DNA of 64,000 bases from Clostridia bacterium (GTDB lineage Bacteria; Bacillota; Clostridia; Lachnospirales; Lachnospiraceae). Shown here piece after piece: positions 26,395-35,943 of this stretch (position 1 is its first letter; every line of letters begins with the position of its first letter). The position numbers were made by a program, and so were the translations under genes. Under the pieces are notes generated by a model. It saw only the letters and a list, made by a program, of their open reading frames with translations, was not told the DNA's origin and ran no database searches. The DNA lies in NCBI GenBank assembly GCA_910575625.1, contig CAJTFD010000016.1, positions 29,542 through 93,541 on the forward strand, in the 5' to 3' direction.

Positions 26395-27562
26395 GTGCCG
26401 CGTCCCTCTGACGGCAGATCTCCGCCCAGCTGGGGATCTTCTTGAGAGCTTCTGAAAATTGTTCCATTTCCTTGGGGACATCGATGCCCTGTGGGCAGAT
26501 CTCACTGCATTTTCCGCAGCCGACGCAGGCCGAGGGGCGTTTATCCTCCGGGAGGGCTTCCACGCGCATCCCCACATTGACCTCCGGAGAAAACCGGACA
26601 TCATTGTATGTGGCAAGGAGCATAGGGATGTCCAGTCCCTGGGGACAGCCGTCGCAGCAGTAGCGGCAGGCAGTACAGGGGATGGGATCCTTCATGCCCT
26701 CCGCCACATCCAGCAGTGTTTCCAGTTCTTTTTCATCTAAAACTTTTCGGTCTTCAAAAGTTTTGACATTGGCCTCCATCTGCTGCATATCGGACATTCC
26801 GCTGAGGATCATCGTCACATGGGGGAGCCCTTGCAGGAAACGGAACGCCCAGGCCACCGGATCCTCATCCGGGCGCAGTGCAGCCAGACGCTCCACATCC
26901 GCTTTTTCCAGCTGCGCCAGCCGTCCGCCGCGCACCGGCTCCATGACCCAGACGGGGATATCCCGTTCCTTTAGGAGTTCATATCTGGCCTTGGCATCCT
27001 GCAGCGTCCAATCCAGATAATTCAGCTGGATCTGGCAGAACTCCATATCGTCCCCGCATGTGTGGAGGAAATCCCGCAGGCAGTCTATGCCTCCATGGCT
27101 GGAAAATCCCAGATGGCGGATTCGGCCCAGGCGTTTTTGTTCCCGGAAATACCCCAGGATATCCCAGCGGGGATCCAGATATGTGGAGATAGAATTTTCA
27201 TACACATTGTGCAGCAGATAAAAATCGAAATATTTTACATTGCATTTTCGCAGCTGTTCCTCGAAGATCGCTTCCGGATCATAGGTGCTGCTGATCTGGT
27301 GTCCGGGGTATTTTGTGGCCAGGAAGTATTTTTCCCGCGGATATCGGGAGAGGGCCTTGGCGATGATGATCTCAGAGAGGCCGTTGTGGTACGGGTAGGC
27401 CGTGTCGAAATAATTTACGCCGTGGGCGATGGCGTAGTCCACCATCCGCTCCACCTGAGCCTCGTCCACCGGCGTGCCCGGTGTATCGGCAAGCAGGGGC
27501 AGGCGCATGGCTCCGAAGCCCAGCCCGGATAGTTGTTTTCCTTGAAAGTCATTGTAGTACAT
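26381..27562 (-). CDS. aldo/keto reductase with C-terminal 4Fe-4S ferredoxin domain
   Basis: A 393-residue protein. Residues 1-280 form an aldo/keto reductase barrel (GFGAMRLPLL, FDTAYPYHNG, YFLATKYPG, HLGFSSHGG). The C-terminus carries two 4Fe-4S motifs, CTACRYCCDGCPQG and CVGCGKCSEICPQG, so electrons may pass to ferredoxin-type partners. This fusion is common in anaerobic clostridia; the substrate is unknown. ATG 27562 has AAGGAGG seven bases upstream, which rejects the longer frame from 27697. Confidence 0.88.
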   Translation of the reverse strand: MYYNDFQGKQLSGLGFGAMRLPLLADTPGTPVDEAQVERMVDYAIAHGVNYFDTAYPYHNGLSEIIIAKALSRYPREKYFLATKYPGHQISSTYDPEAIFEEQLRKCNVKYFDFYLLHNVYENSISTYLDPRWDILGYFREQKRLGRIRHLGFSSHGGIDCLRDFLHTCGDDMEFCQIQLNYLDWTLQDAKARYELLKERDIPVWVMEPVRGGRLAQLEKADVERLAALRPDEDPVAWAFRFLQGLPHVTMILSGMSDMQQMEANVKTFEDRKVLDEKELETLLDVAEGMKDPIPCTACRYCCDGCPQGLDIPMLLATYNDVRFSPEVNVGMRVEALPEDKRPSACVGCGKCSEICPQGIDVPKEMEQFSEALKKIPSWAEICRQRDAAQARR

Positions 27563-27746
27563 GGATATCCTCCTTCTTTTATCTTTGATCATGTGATCGC
27601 AGGATCTTTCGCGATCATCTGTGTATAGTATAACTGAGATCCAATCCGTATAGAAGTGTACTTTTCTGCGAGAAAAGGACCAAACTCGCAGCAACAAGAC
27701 AACTGTTTCGTGATCACCTAATTTTTATTTTGAAGGGAGTGAGGGT

Positions 27747-28832
27747 TTGACGATCGATCATTCATTAGAGAGGTCCCTGCAGCGGTGGAAAGAGATCAGC
27801 GGTCTGGATTTCGCGCTGCTGACGCCGGAAGGGGAGGCGTGTGTGGATACCGGCGGAAAAAAACTGCCCGATAGGCAGAAGCAGGAAGCCTTCCTGGAGC
27901 AGGCCGCCGTCTCCAAAGCGGTGGGGAACCTGCATTATTTCAAAGTATTCCGCCAGGAGGAGGTCATCTATCTGCTGATCGTCTGGGGAAAAGGCGTATC
28001 CGCCCACACCATCGGGGAGCTGGCCGTCTGTCAGATCGAGGAGCTGGCCGAGGCCTACAGCCGCCGCCTGGACAAAAATATCTACATGCAGAACCTGCTC
28101 CTGGGCAATTATACCTCCGTGGAGGCTGCGGCCTATGCAAAAAAACTCCGGATCAGCTATCAATGTCCCCGAGCCGTCTTCCTGGTGCAGACAAAGCAGC
28201 CGAAGGATGAGAACGCTCTGGCCATGGTGAAGAATCTGTTCACAGCCCGGACCGGGCATTATGTCACCTCCATGGACGACGGGACGCTCACTGTGATCAA
28301 AGAGCTGGCCCCCAGGGAGGATCCGGCTTCCCTGGAGGGCACGGCTCGGACGATGGTGGATATGCTCAACACGGAGGCGATGACCCCGGCTTGGGTGGGA
28401 TACAGCGCCGCCGCAGAAGACCTGGAGGGCCTTCCCGGTATTTATCAAGAGGCGCAGACAGCCCTCACGGTGGGCAAGATCTTTTACAGCACGCAGAATA
28501 CCTTCGGCTACGACCGCCTGGGCATTGGGAACCTGATCTACCAGCTCCCGCTGCCCATCTGTGAAAAATTTATGGATGAGACGTTCCACGGCGTCTCCCT
28601 GGATTCCCTGGACGAGGAGACTTTTAACACCATCCGGATCTTTTTTGAAAACAACTTAAATCTCTCCGAGACGGCCCGGCAGCTCTATGTGCACCGGAAT
28701 ACGCTGGTCTATCGTTTTGAGAAGCTCCAGAAGAAATACGGGCTGGATCTGCGGACCTTCCAGGATTCCCTCACGTTCCAGCTGGCGATCTTAGTCAACG
28801 CCTACATCCGGTACAGAAGATCCCTGCTGTGA
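27747..28832 (+). CDS. CdaR/PucR-type transcriptional regulator
   Basis: A 361-residue regulator. The C-terminal 60 residues hold the PucR-type helix-turn-helix (NLNLSETARQLYVHRNTLVY, then RFEKLQKKYGLDLRTFQDSL); the N-terminal part matches the putative sugar-diacid sensing region of CdaR-like proteins, with a GGDEF-like middle that lacks that motif. It starts at TTG 27747, with AAGGGAGTGAGG upstream. Its position near the MsmX-type ATPase suggests control of carbohydrate uptake (inference). Its last 42 bases overlap the convergent coiled-coil gene. Confidence 0.8.
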   Translation: MTIDHSLERSLQRWKEISGLDFALLTPEGEACVDTGGKKLPDRQKQEAFLEQAAVSKAVGNLHYFKVFRQEEVIYLLIVWGKGVSAHTIGELAVCQIEELAEAYSRRLDKNIYMQNLLLGNYTSVEAAAYAKKLRISYQCPRAVFLVQTKQPKDENALAMVKNLFTARTGHYVTSMDDGTLTVIKELAPREDPASLEGTARTMVDMLNTEAMTPAWVGYSAAAEDLEGLPGIYQEAQTALTVGKIFYSTQNTFGYDRLGIGNLIYQLPLPICEKFMDETFHGVSLDSLDEETFNTIRIFFENNLNLSETARQLYVHRNTLVYRFEKLQKKYGLDLRTFQDSLTFQLAILVNAYIRYRRSLL

Positions 28833-29558
28833 TCTATCGTCCTTTGTATCTTCTTCGCTCTCCAGCTCATGGCGGTGGGCGGCTTCCTCGGCGGACTCTT
28901 TCAGGGAGACGTTCAGGTCTGCGTAGCCTTCCATGGTTTCGGTGTAGAGTTCATCTATGTCCTGGCGCAGCTCTTGGAGACGTTCCGATTTTCCGGGCGT
29001 GGCGGCTCCGCCTCGGCCGCCATCCAGCTTGATCTCCTGTTCCAGGACATTGGCGGCTCCCTGTTTATGTATATAGGCGCTGTAGATCTGGCCTGTCCGC
29101 TCAAGATCCATGGATGCGCTGCCCAAGTCATTCATCTGTTTTTGCTGCAGCTCTTCTTTCGTCTCAGGTTTTTTGCCCTCCTGCTCTTCCTCTTTATCCT
29201 GGGGATCTTCCATCATGTCTTTCATGGTCTGGGAGATCTGGCTGTCGATGTTGCTGATCTGCTCGTCATAGAGGGAGACCATGGACTGGATCTGGCGGAT
29301 GTCGCCCCCTGCATCCAGGGTGTCGGCGATCAGTTGGTTCTTCTGCTCGATGATGTCCTGTTTTTGTGACATCAGGCTTTCTAAGCGGCTCTGGAACTGG
29401 TTCATCGGGCTTAATGTCAGCCGGTCCTGCCTGCGTGCATCTTCTTCGGTCCGGTCCCCGGGACGGATACCCTGCCGGGCGCTCTGGTTGATCGACTGTG
29501 TGGCTCGCTGGAGCTGTTCCCACGGGTTTGTTAAACCTGTTCTTAATTGTACATACAT
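28791..29558 (-). CDS. coiled-coil protein of unknown function
   Basis: A 255-residue cytoplasmic protein without recognised domain. It is rich in Gln, Glu, Lys and Asp, with predicted coiled coils from about 50 to 115 (SRLESLMSQKQDIIEQKNQL) and 160-235, joined by an acidic linker (PQDKEEEQEGKK). AGGGGGT precedes the ATG. Similar proteins occur in Lachnospiraceae, but no function is known to me. The 165 bases upstream (29559-29723) show nothing recognisable. Confidence 0.6.
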   Translation of the reverse strand: MYVQLRTGLTNPWEQLQRATQSINQSARQGIRPGDRTEEDARRQDRLTLSPMNQFQSRLESLMSQKQDIIEQKNQLIADTLDAGGDIRQIQSMVSLYDEQISNIDSQISQTMKDMMEDPQDKEEEQEGKKPETKEELQQKQMNDLGSASMDLERTGQIYSAYIHKQGAANVLEQEIKLDGGRGGAATPGKSERLQELRQDIDELYTETMEGYADLNVSLKESAEEAAHRHELESEEDTKDDRSQQGSSVPDVGVD

Positions 29559-29723
29559 ATCTGTATACCCCCTGTCTGTCTTAGATCTGTTCTGTCATAT
29601 TACTCCGGTAGTCATCACATGGACAGTTAGATGCCGATATTTAACTGCTGATCTGCTCAAGATTGATGGAGCAATATCTGCGTATCTGGTATTACAGTGA
29701 TTATCGACCGGAAAAAGATCTGC

Positions 29724-29963
29724 TTAAGTGAGGATCAGCGCCCATTTTTCCCGGGCGGTCAGGTGTTTGATCTCATATTCCCGGCGCATGGCTTCATTTT
29801 TCGTGGGGAAACCTTCGTAATAGAGGAGTTCCACGGGGGTCCGGGTCCGGGTGTAGCGGGCTCCTTTTTTGCTGTTGTGGGCATCCAGGCGTTTCTGCAG
29901 GTTGTTGGTCCAGCCGGTGTACAGTGTGCCGTCGCGGCATTTTACGATGTAGGTATAGTTCAT
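29724..29963 (-). CDS. GIY-YIG nuclease domain protein, UPF0213 type
   Basis: A 79-residue single-domain protein of the YhbQ/UPF0213 family. Catalytic landmarks are NYTYIVKCRDGTLYTGWTN (the GIY-YIG strands), NSKKGARYTRTR and LLYYEGFPTKNEAMRREYEIK with the metal-binding Glu. ATG 29963 is chosen because it begins the conserved domain, although no good ribosome-binding site is visible. The family is small and its target is unknown; roles in DNA repair or restriction are suggested for relatives. The 260 bases upstream hold no gene. Confidence 0.82.
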   Translation of the reverse strand: MNYTYIVKCRDGTLYTGWTNNLQKRLDAHNSKKGARYTRTRTPVELLYYEGFPTKNEAMRREYEIKHLTAREKWALILT

Positions 29964-30224
29964 GGTCTTGTGGTGTGTCTTTCTATATGTAGAGGCCGCC
30001 CGGCCCGTTGGTTTAGGTCGGACAGCCCGGTCATTTATGTCAAGCAATCGGCGGAAGTAGATCACCATATTGAAGAAGATCTTTTGTATGAACCGTAATT
30101 GTTCAGTTTGTGTTTTAGGGCCGTGCAGGATCTGCCGGCTTTTTAGCACAGATGCGATTGCGGATTTTCAATATGGCTCGTTACTTTCTTATTATACGTC
30201 TTTTTGCAAGATCTGTGAATCTCT

Positions 30225-30998
30225 TTACGGCAGATATTGGATCGGATCCACAGGAGTCCCGTCCTTGCTCATGGAGAAGTAGAGGTTGCACCCCTCTTCG
30301 GTATAGTATTTCGTGGGTTCATTGACGTAACCGATGATGGTCCCTTGGGGGATGGTCTGGCCTACGACCACGTTCAGGTCTTTGAGCTGTCCGTAGGTGC
30401 TCTGGTAGCCGTTGCCCAGGTCCAGGACCACGGTGGTGCCGGTCTCGGACATCTCCTCGATGGAGGCCACCGTGCCGTTGGAGGCGGCCAGGACCGGGGA
30501 ACCTACGGACGACTGGATCGCGATCCCTTTGCTGTATTTATAGAGATCCAGTGTGGGATGATAGATCGTGTGGTCCATGCTGTAGTCTAAGAGCACCTGG
30601 CCTTCCAGGGGCCAGTCCATCAGGCTCTCTTCTGTAAAATCCACATCGATGACGGGGGCTACCGCTTCGGCCTGGGCGGCTGCGTCGGCGCTCTCGGTAT
30701 CTTCTTTTGGGGTCTCGGCCTGGGCCGCTTCCTCTTCGGCAGGTTCCTCATCGTCTTCTGTGTCTGTATCTGCCTGGGTCTCTACCTGGGCCTCCACATC
30801 GGAAGTGCCGGCATCCACCAGCGGGGCGGATGTACTGTCAAGGGCCTTGTCATCCTCCCCGGCGGCAATCTGGGGGGATATGGGTTCGTCGCTGTTGCGT
30901 TGTGTTCCGGCCTGGTATACGGTCACTGCCAGGGCAACGATGCCTACGACGAGCACGCTGTTTACGATGAGCCGGATCAATCTCGTTTTCTTTGTCAT
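30225..30998 (-). CDS. spoIIQ: SpoIIQ-like protein with degenerate LytM (M23) domain
   Basis: A 257-residue protein with an N-terminal membrane segment (residues 10-29), a long acidic Ala/Glu/Asp linker (45-125) and a C-terminal M23/LytM fold. Motif positions that normally carry zinc ligands are changed: the usual His and Asp strand reads KYSKGIAIQS, and the final HxH reads NLYF (in GCNLYFSMSKDGTPVDP). A metallopeptidase is therefore unlikely. It lies directly downstream of spoIID, as spoIIQ does in clostridia. SpoIIQ works in the forespore membrane, bridging to SpoIIIAH during engulfment. Confidence 0.78.
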   Translation of the reverse strand: MTKKTRLIRLIVNSVLVVGIVALAVTVYQAGTQRNSDEPISPQIAAGEDDKALDSTSAPLVDAGTSDVEAQVETQADTDTEDDEEPAEEEAAQAETPKEDTESADAAAQAEAVAPVIDVDFTEESLMDWPLEGQVLLDYSMDHTIYHPTLDLYKYSKGIAIQSSVGSPVLAASNGTVASIEEMSETGTTVVLDLGNGYQSTYGQLKDLNVVVGQTIPQGTIIGYVNEPTKYYTEEGCNLYFSMSKDGTPVDPIQYLP

Positions 30999-31105
30999 AC
31001 TCTTTCACCTCTGTTTTTTCAATTTCTTATAGCCATAGGATTTCCAAAATATGAAACTCTATGCATTTTTTCCGGAAATTATTTTTCTGAGAGTACCTAC
31101 ATATG

Positions 31106-31924
31106 TCAGTTTAAAGTGAGTTTCGGGAAATAGGAGCGCAAGATCTCATCGTATTTTTTTCCCTGGGATGCCAGTACGTTGCCGCCGTATTGGGAAAAAC
31201 CCAGGCCGTGCCCCTGTCCCTGGCATAAGATCCTGGTCTGCCCGCCGATCTGCTGGAGGGTAAATGCGCTGGACGGCAGGTCCATCATGCGGCGGAATCC
31301 CTCCCCGGACATCAGCTGATCCCCGGCACGGAGGGTGAGGACGTATCCGTTTTCATCCCGGGAGAGGATCTCGATATTTTGGTAGTGGTCAATGCCGGGG
31401 TAGTAGAAACTGGACAGGAGGTTTTCGGCCTGCCGGTCCTGGGGTGTGTCCACGGAGACCAGGTAGCTGTATCCTTCGCTGTGCAAAAGCGCGGTCCCGT
31501 CCCGGGTGCCTCCGGTGGTCACATAACAATAAGGAAGGGGGACTTTCTTTCCCTGGTAGGTGAGGATCTGGCCGCGGGTGGCTCGGGCGGCCTGGATATA
31601 ACGTTTATATGTACGGAGGAAACGCAAGATCTCCTGCTCATGGGCCAGGTAAGCCAGAGGTTTTTTCAGGATGGCAGAAAGGCTGGACTTATTTTCCAGC
31701 TGTGCCTGTATGTTTGTACGGGCCAGGATGGTCTGGGCTTTGATGTTTTCCAGGTGATGGGTGTGGGGAATCTGCAGGTAGACGACGGCGGGGAGGTATT
31801 TCTCAAGATCGGGGGGCTTGTATAGGGGACAGGCGTTCTCGCCGGAGATGAGGAATGTCAGGAGAAAGGGCAGCAGCAGGATGATGGCCAGCAGCGCAAG
31901 GCCGGTAGACAGATATTCTTTCAT
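31106..31924 (-). CDS. spoIID: stage II sporulation protein D (SpoIID)
   Basis: A 272-residue lytic transglycosylase of the engulfment machinery. An N-terminal membrane segment (residues 8-27) anchors it; the SpoIID domain follows, with YLPAVVYLQIP, the conserved IKAQTILARTNI segment and the C-terminal CQGQGHGLGFSQYGGNVLASQG that marks the family. In most homologues the catalytic Glu lies in the first conserved block (EYL..V...E); here the block reads KYLPAVVYLQIP, so the Glu may be Gln. The spacing to the SpoIIQ-like gene is 107 bases. Confidence 0.87.
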   Translation of the reverse strand: MKEYLSTGLALLAIILLLPFLLTFLISGENACPLYKPPDLEKYLPAVVYLQIPHTHHLENIKAQTILARTNIQAQLENKSSLSAILKKPLAYLAHEQEILRFLRTYKRYIQAARATRGQILTYQGKKVPLPYCYVTTGGTRDGTALLHSEGYSYLVSVDTPQDRQAENLLSSFYYPGIDHYQNIEILSRDENGYVLTLRAGDQLMSGEGFRRMMDLPSSAFTLQQIGGQTRILCQGQGHGLGFSQYGGNVLASQGKKYDEILRSYFPKLTLN

Positions 31925-32061
31925 AGAAAATACCGCCTGGAGGGAATTTGATCGTTTTAGTATATGAAAGTTTTTTTGCGGCTATTCTTGCCTTCGGTCT
32001 ATGGGAGGTGCTATAATTGAAGTGGATTTTTGGCAAAAACATAAAAATGGAGGTGTCGGTC

Positions 32062-32460
32062 ATGGATTGTATTTTTTGTAAGATCGCCCAGGGGGAGATC
32101 CCATCGGCGACGTTGTATGAGGATGAGGATTTCCGTGTGATCTTGGATGTGAACCCGGCGAGTAAGGGCCATGCGCTGATCTTGCCGAAAGCGCATGCCA
32201 GCAATCTGTATGAGCTGCCGGATGAGGCGGCGTCTAAGGCGCTGGTCCTGGCAAAGAAGATGGCGTCGAAGATGGCGGACGCGCTGGACTGCGAAGGGCT
32301 GAACCTGGTGCAGAACAATGGGGAGCTTGCCGGGCAGACGGTCTTTCATTTCCACATGCACCTGATCCCCCGCTATAAGGACGATGATGTGAAAATGGGG
32401 TGGAAGCCCGGTAAGTTGACGGAAGAGACGAAAGAGGAACTGCTGTCCATCTTGAGATAG
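32062..32460 (+). CDS. HIT family protein (histidine-triad nucleotide hydrolase)
   Basis: A 132-residue protein: CIFCKIAQGEIP with the zinc-binding Cys pair at the start, GHALILPKAH in the middle, and the triad FHFHMHLIPR near residue 95. Such enzymes hydrolyse AMP-lysine or related nucleotide conjugates. GGAGGTG precedes ATG 32062. A TTGCCT/TATAAT pair with an 18-base spacer just upstream may be the promoter (TATAAT near 32010). The sigma-factor gene follows after 26 bases. Confidence 0.92.
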   Translation: MDCIFCKIAQGEIPSATLYEDEDFRVILDVNPASKGHALILPKAHASNLYELPDEAASKALVLAKKMASKMADALDCEGLNLVQNNGELAGQTVFHFHMHLIPRYKDDDVKMGWKPGKLTEETKEELLSILR

Positions 32461-32486
32461 GGGGCTGCAGGGAGAGGGCACAAAAG

Positions 32487-33005
32487 ATGAAAAAGGAGAA
32501 CTTTGCAAGGGTTTATGAGGAGTATCATAAACTGGTCCTGCACATCGCTTTCGACGGTCTGAAGGATTATGATCTGGCGCAGGATGTCTGTCAGGAGGTA
32601 TTCATTGCGTTCAATGAGAAGATAGACGGCCTGGATGAAGAGCTGGTCAAGGGATGGTTCGTGAAGAATGCCAACCGGAAGACCGTGGATGTCCAGAGGA
32701 AGCCTTACCGGAAAAATGAGATATCCGGGGAGATCAAAGATGAGATGTGTCCGCAGGTGGTCGTTGAGTATCTGGTGGAAGAGGATGAGGGCCGCAGGAA
32801 AGAGTTCCGCCAGTTCCTGCTGGAGAAGCTGAAGGAAAAGAACCCTGTGTGGTACGACCTGATGATCCGGGTCGTGGTCGAGAAGGAGTCAACCAAGGCG
32901 GTCGCCCAGGAGTACGGGATGACTGTGGTGAACTTGCGGATGAAGATCAGCCGCGCCCGCCATTGGCTGACGAAGAATTATTATGAAGCCTATCAGGAAC
33001 TGTGA
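32487..33005 (+). CDS. RNA polymerase sigma factor, ECF-like
   Basis: A 172-residue sigma-70-family protein. Region 2 is residues 7-55 (YEEYHKLVLHIAFDGLKDYD, AQDVCQEVFIAFNEKI); region 4 is 130-165 (STKAVAQEYGMTVVNLRMKI). It lacks regions 1 and 3, as ECF factors do. No anti-sigma gene is adjacent: downstream is murG on the other strand, with a 13-base overlap. GGGAGAGGG precedes ATG. Confidence 0.78.
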   Translation: MKKENFARVYEEYHKLVLHIAFDGLKDYDLAQDVCQEVFIAFNEKIDGLDEELVKGWFVKNANRKTVDVQRKPYRKNEISGEIKDEMCPQVVVEYLVEEDEGRRKEFRQFLLEKLKEKNPVWYDLMIRVVVEKESTKAVAQEYGMTVVNLRMKISRARHWLTKNYYEAYQEL

Positions 33006-34087
33006 GGGCCTGTCATCTCCTCAAACAGGTCCGTGATCCGGGTGATGGAATCGATGGTGTTGTTTTTCTTCATGGCATCTGCATAGGATCCCCTGTGGCT
33101 GTATAAGCCACGTATCGCTGTCAACAATGTTTTCTCCGTGATCTCTTCTTCCTCCAGTACCATGCTGAATCCCTGGCGTTCAAAGGAGCGGGCGTTTAAG
33201 ATCTGGTCGCCGCGGCTGGCTTTGGCGGACAGGGGGATGAGCAGGTTTGGCTTCTGGAGGGCTAGGATCTCGCAGATCGCGTTGGCGCCTGCTCTGGATA
33301 TGACCAGATCGGCCAGGGCGAAGAGGTCGGCCAGTTCTTTTTTGATATATTCATATTGTACATAGCCTGTTGTCCCTTCCAGGGAGGGGTCCAGCTTCCC
33401 GGCTCCGCACAGATGGATGACCTGGAAATCCGGCAGCAGGCTGGGCAGGATCTTACGGATATTCTCGTTGACGGAGGCCGCACCCAGGCTCCCCCCGATG
33501 ATCATGATCACCGGTTTGCCGGATCTTAAGCCGCAGAAATCCCGGGCACGTTGGGCATCGCCGGACAGCAGTTCCTGGCGGATCGGGCTGCCGGTGAGGA
33601 CGGCCTTATCGGCGGGCAGGTTTTTGACAGTCTCCGGGAAGTTGCAGCAGACTTTCGCGGCGGAGGGGATGGCCAGCCTGTTGGCCAGTCCGGGAGTCAT
33701 GTCGGACTCGTGGATGATCGCGGGGATGTGCCGGCGGTTGGCCGCGATGACGACGGGGACAGTCACAAAGCCGCCTTTTGAGAAGACCAGGTCTGGTCTC
33801 AATTCTTTTAACAATTTCTTTGCCTGCCCGTATCCTTTGAGCACGCGGAACGGGTCAGAAAAATTTTTCCAGTCAAAGTATCGTCTAAGTTTTCCAGATG
33901 CGATCCCGTAGTATGGGATCTTCAGTTCTTCGATGAGCTTCCTCTCGATCCCCTCGACAGATCCGATGTAGGAGATGCGGTATCCCAGCTGGGTCAGCCG
34001 GGGGATCAGCGCTATGTTGGGGGTGACATGTCCGGCGGTGCCGCCGCCGGTAAGTACGATATGTTTCATAGGTTTCGTAGGTTTCAT
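32993..34087 (-). CDS. murG: UDP-GlcNAc transferase MurG
   Basis: A 364-residue GT-B glycosyltransferase that adds GlcNAc to lipid I to give lipid II at the inner face of the membrane. Landmarks: VLTGGGTAGHVTPN (lipid-binding G loop), GSVEGIERKLI, FSKGGFVTVPV, IHESDMTPGLANR, IMIIGGSLGAASVN and ISRAGANAICEIL. The start at 34087 has GGAGGAAACC upstream; the conserved MKHIVLTGGG begins six codons later. The frame continues open to 34459, but that part is not MurG. It converges with the sigma-factor gene. Confidence 0.92.
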   Translation of the reverse strand: MKPTKPMKHIVLTGGGTAGHVTPNIALIPRLTQLGYRISYIGSVEGIERKLIEELKIPYYGIASGKLRRYFDWKNFSDPFRVLKGYGQAKKLLKELRPDLVFSKGGFVTVPVVIAANRRHIPAIIHESDMTPGLANRLAIPSAAKVCCNFPETVKNLPADKAVLTGSPIRQELLSGDAQRARDFCGLRSGKPVIMIIGGSLGAASVNENIRKILPSLLPDFQVIHLCGAGKLDPSLEGTTGYVQYEYIKKELADLFALADLVISRAGANAICEILALQKPNLLIPLSAKASRGDQILNARSFERQGFSMVLEEEEITEKTLLTAIRGLYSHRGSYADAMKKNNTIDSITRITDLFEEMTGPHSS

Positions 34088-34230
34088 AGATTGGTTTCCT
34101 CCTTCACACACTCTGCCTATAATATTGAACCTTTTGGAGGGGATCGTCAAGAACGAGATGAAGATCATCGGCCGACATGTCCGATCCGATCCTTTAAAAG
34201 GGCACAAAAAGACAGAACGCGTTTTTTGCC

Positions 34231-34261
34231 TTGACGATACGGTCGCTGTATGGTTTATAAT
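34231..34261 (+). promoter_or_regulatory. possible promoter of the cardiolipin synthase gene
   Basis: TTGACG (34231-34236) and TATAAT (34256-34261) with a 19-base spacer, about 34 bases upstream of ATG 34295. Confidence 0.45.
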
Positions 34262-34294
34262 GGTGGAAACGCTTTTTTGAGGGAGGATGGGAAC

Positions 34295-35872
34295 ATGGTG
34301 ACAGAATATAGAGATAGAGGGCTCAACCTTTTGAAAAAAGGACAGAAAGGCATCGTCCATGCGGTATTCAGCCGTTTTGGACTGATCCTGCTCCTGCTTT
34401 TGATCCAGGTCTTTGCCCTGTTTGGGATCTTTCGGTGGTTTGAAGGGTTCCTGCCCCATATCTTTGGGGGGACGGTGATCTTCACGGCAGTCATGGTGAT
34501 CGGGCTTTTGAACAGTAAGATCGACCCGACGGCGAAGCTCACATGGCTGATCGCGATCATGATCCTGCCTGTGTTCGGGGTGTTTCTATTCATTTATGTC
34601 CAGAGTGATATCGGGCACAGGGCTTTGAAAAAGCATGTGGATCAGATCATCGCGGAAACGAAGGGACAGATCCCCCAGGCGGAGGATGTGATGGAGCGGT
34701 TTTCAAAGGAGGATGCGGGGGCGGCGTCCCTGGCGCGCTATATGCGCAGGAGCGGCTGTCATCCGGTCTATGAGCATACGGCTGTCACCTATTTTCCGCT
34801 GGGGGAGGATAAATTCGCCGCCATGCTGGAGGAGCTGGAGGCGGCGGAACATTTTATCTTCATGGAATATTTTATCGTGGACGAGGGCCTGATGTGGGGG
34901 CGTGTGCTGGAGAGATTGGCCAAGAAGGCGGCTCAGGGCGTGGATGTGCGCGTCATGTACGACGGGACCTGTGAATTTGCGCTGCTCCCTCATGACTATC
35001 CGAAGCGCCTGCGGGCCCTGGGCATCAAGTGCAAGGTGTTCGCCCCGGTCACGCCCTTTGCCTCCACCCATTATAATTACCGGGATCACCGGAAGATCCT
35101 GGTGATCGACGGGCATACGGCTTTCAACGGCGGGGTGAACCTGGCGGACGAGTATATCAACCAGAAGGTGCGGTTCGGGCACTGGAAGGACACGGCGGTC
35201 ATGCTCAAAGGCGAGGCGGTCAAGAGCTTTACCTTAATGTTCCTGCAGATGTGGGCGATCGATGAAAAAGAGATCCGCCCGGCGCGGTTCCTTAAGTATC
35301 CGTCCCGTCCAAATGCGCAGGCGGCGGGCTATGTGATTCCCTACGGGGATTGCCCGCTGGACGACGACAAACTGGGTGAGCGGGTGTACATGGATATCCT
35401 GAACCGTTCCCTGCGCTATGTCCACATCATGTCGCCGTACCTGATCCTGGACGGGGAGATCGAGACGGCCCTGAAATTCGCGGCGGAGCGGGGCGTGGAG
35501 GTGGTCCTGATCTTACCAGGGATCCCGGATAAACCGATCCCGTATGCCCTGGCAAAAACACATTATCCGCCGCTTCTGCACTCCGGGGTGAAGATCTATG
35601 AGTATACACCGGGCTTTGTCCATGCGAAAGTGTTCGTCAGCGATGACCGGGAAGCTGTCGTGGGGACGATCAATCTGGATTACCGCAGTTTATATCACCA
35701 TTTTGAATGTGCGACCTATATGTACGGCGCGGACTGTATCCCGGCGGTGGAGGAGGATTTCCAGGCGACGCTGGAAAAATGCAGACAGGTGACCTTGGAG
35801 ACGGTGCGCAGGGAGAAGCTTGGCGTCAGATTCACGGGATATCTGATGAAAGTGATCGCCCCGCTCCTGTAA
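34295..35872 (+). CDS. cls: cardiolipin synthase
   Basis: A 525-residue membrane enzyme that joins two phosphatidylglycerol molecules. Two or three N-terminal membrane segments (residues 22-105) are followed by two phospholipase-D motifs: HRKILVIDGHTAFNGG near residue 267 and HAKVFVSDDREAVVGT near 445. The final LMKVIAPLL is the usual Cls C-terminus. GAGGGAGG lies well placed before ATG 34295, rejecting the frame from 34250. It converges on trxB across a 216-base gap with DnaA boxes. Confidence 0.92.
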   Translation: MVTEYRDRGLNLLKKGQKGIVHAVFSRFGLILLLLLIQVFALFGIFRWFEGFLPHIFGGTVIFTAVMVIGLLNSKIDPTAKLTWLIAIMILPVFGVFLFIYVQSDIGHRALKKHVDQIIAETKGQIPQAEDVMERFSKEDAGAASLARYMRRSGCHPVYEHTAVTYFPLGEDKFAAMLEELEAAEHFIFMEYFIVDEGLMWGRVLERLAKKAAQGVDVRVMYDGTCEFALLPHDYPKRLRALGIKCKVFAPVTPFASTHYNYRDHRKILVIDGHTAFNGGVNLADEYINQKVRFGHWKDTAVMLKGEAVKSFTLMFLQMWAIDEKEIRPARFLKYPSRPNAQAAGYVIPYGDCPLDDDKLGERVYMDILNRSLRYVHIMSPYLILDGEIETALKFAAERGVEVVLILPGIPDKPIPYALAKTHYPPLLHSGVKIYEYTPGFVHAKVFVSDDREAVVGTINLDYRSLYHHFECATYMYGADCIPAVEEDFQATLEKCRQVTLETVRREKLGVRFTGYLMKVIAPLL

Positions 35873-35943
35873 ATTGTCCGTGCACCCGATCAGATCCAAG
35901 CATTTTCTCAACAAAATGTGTGGAATGGAAAAATCTGTATAAA

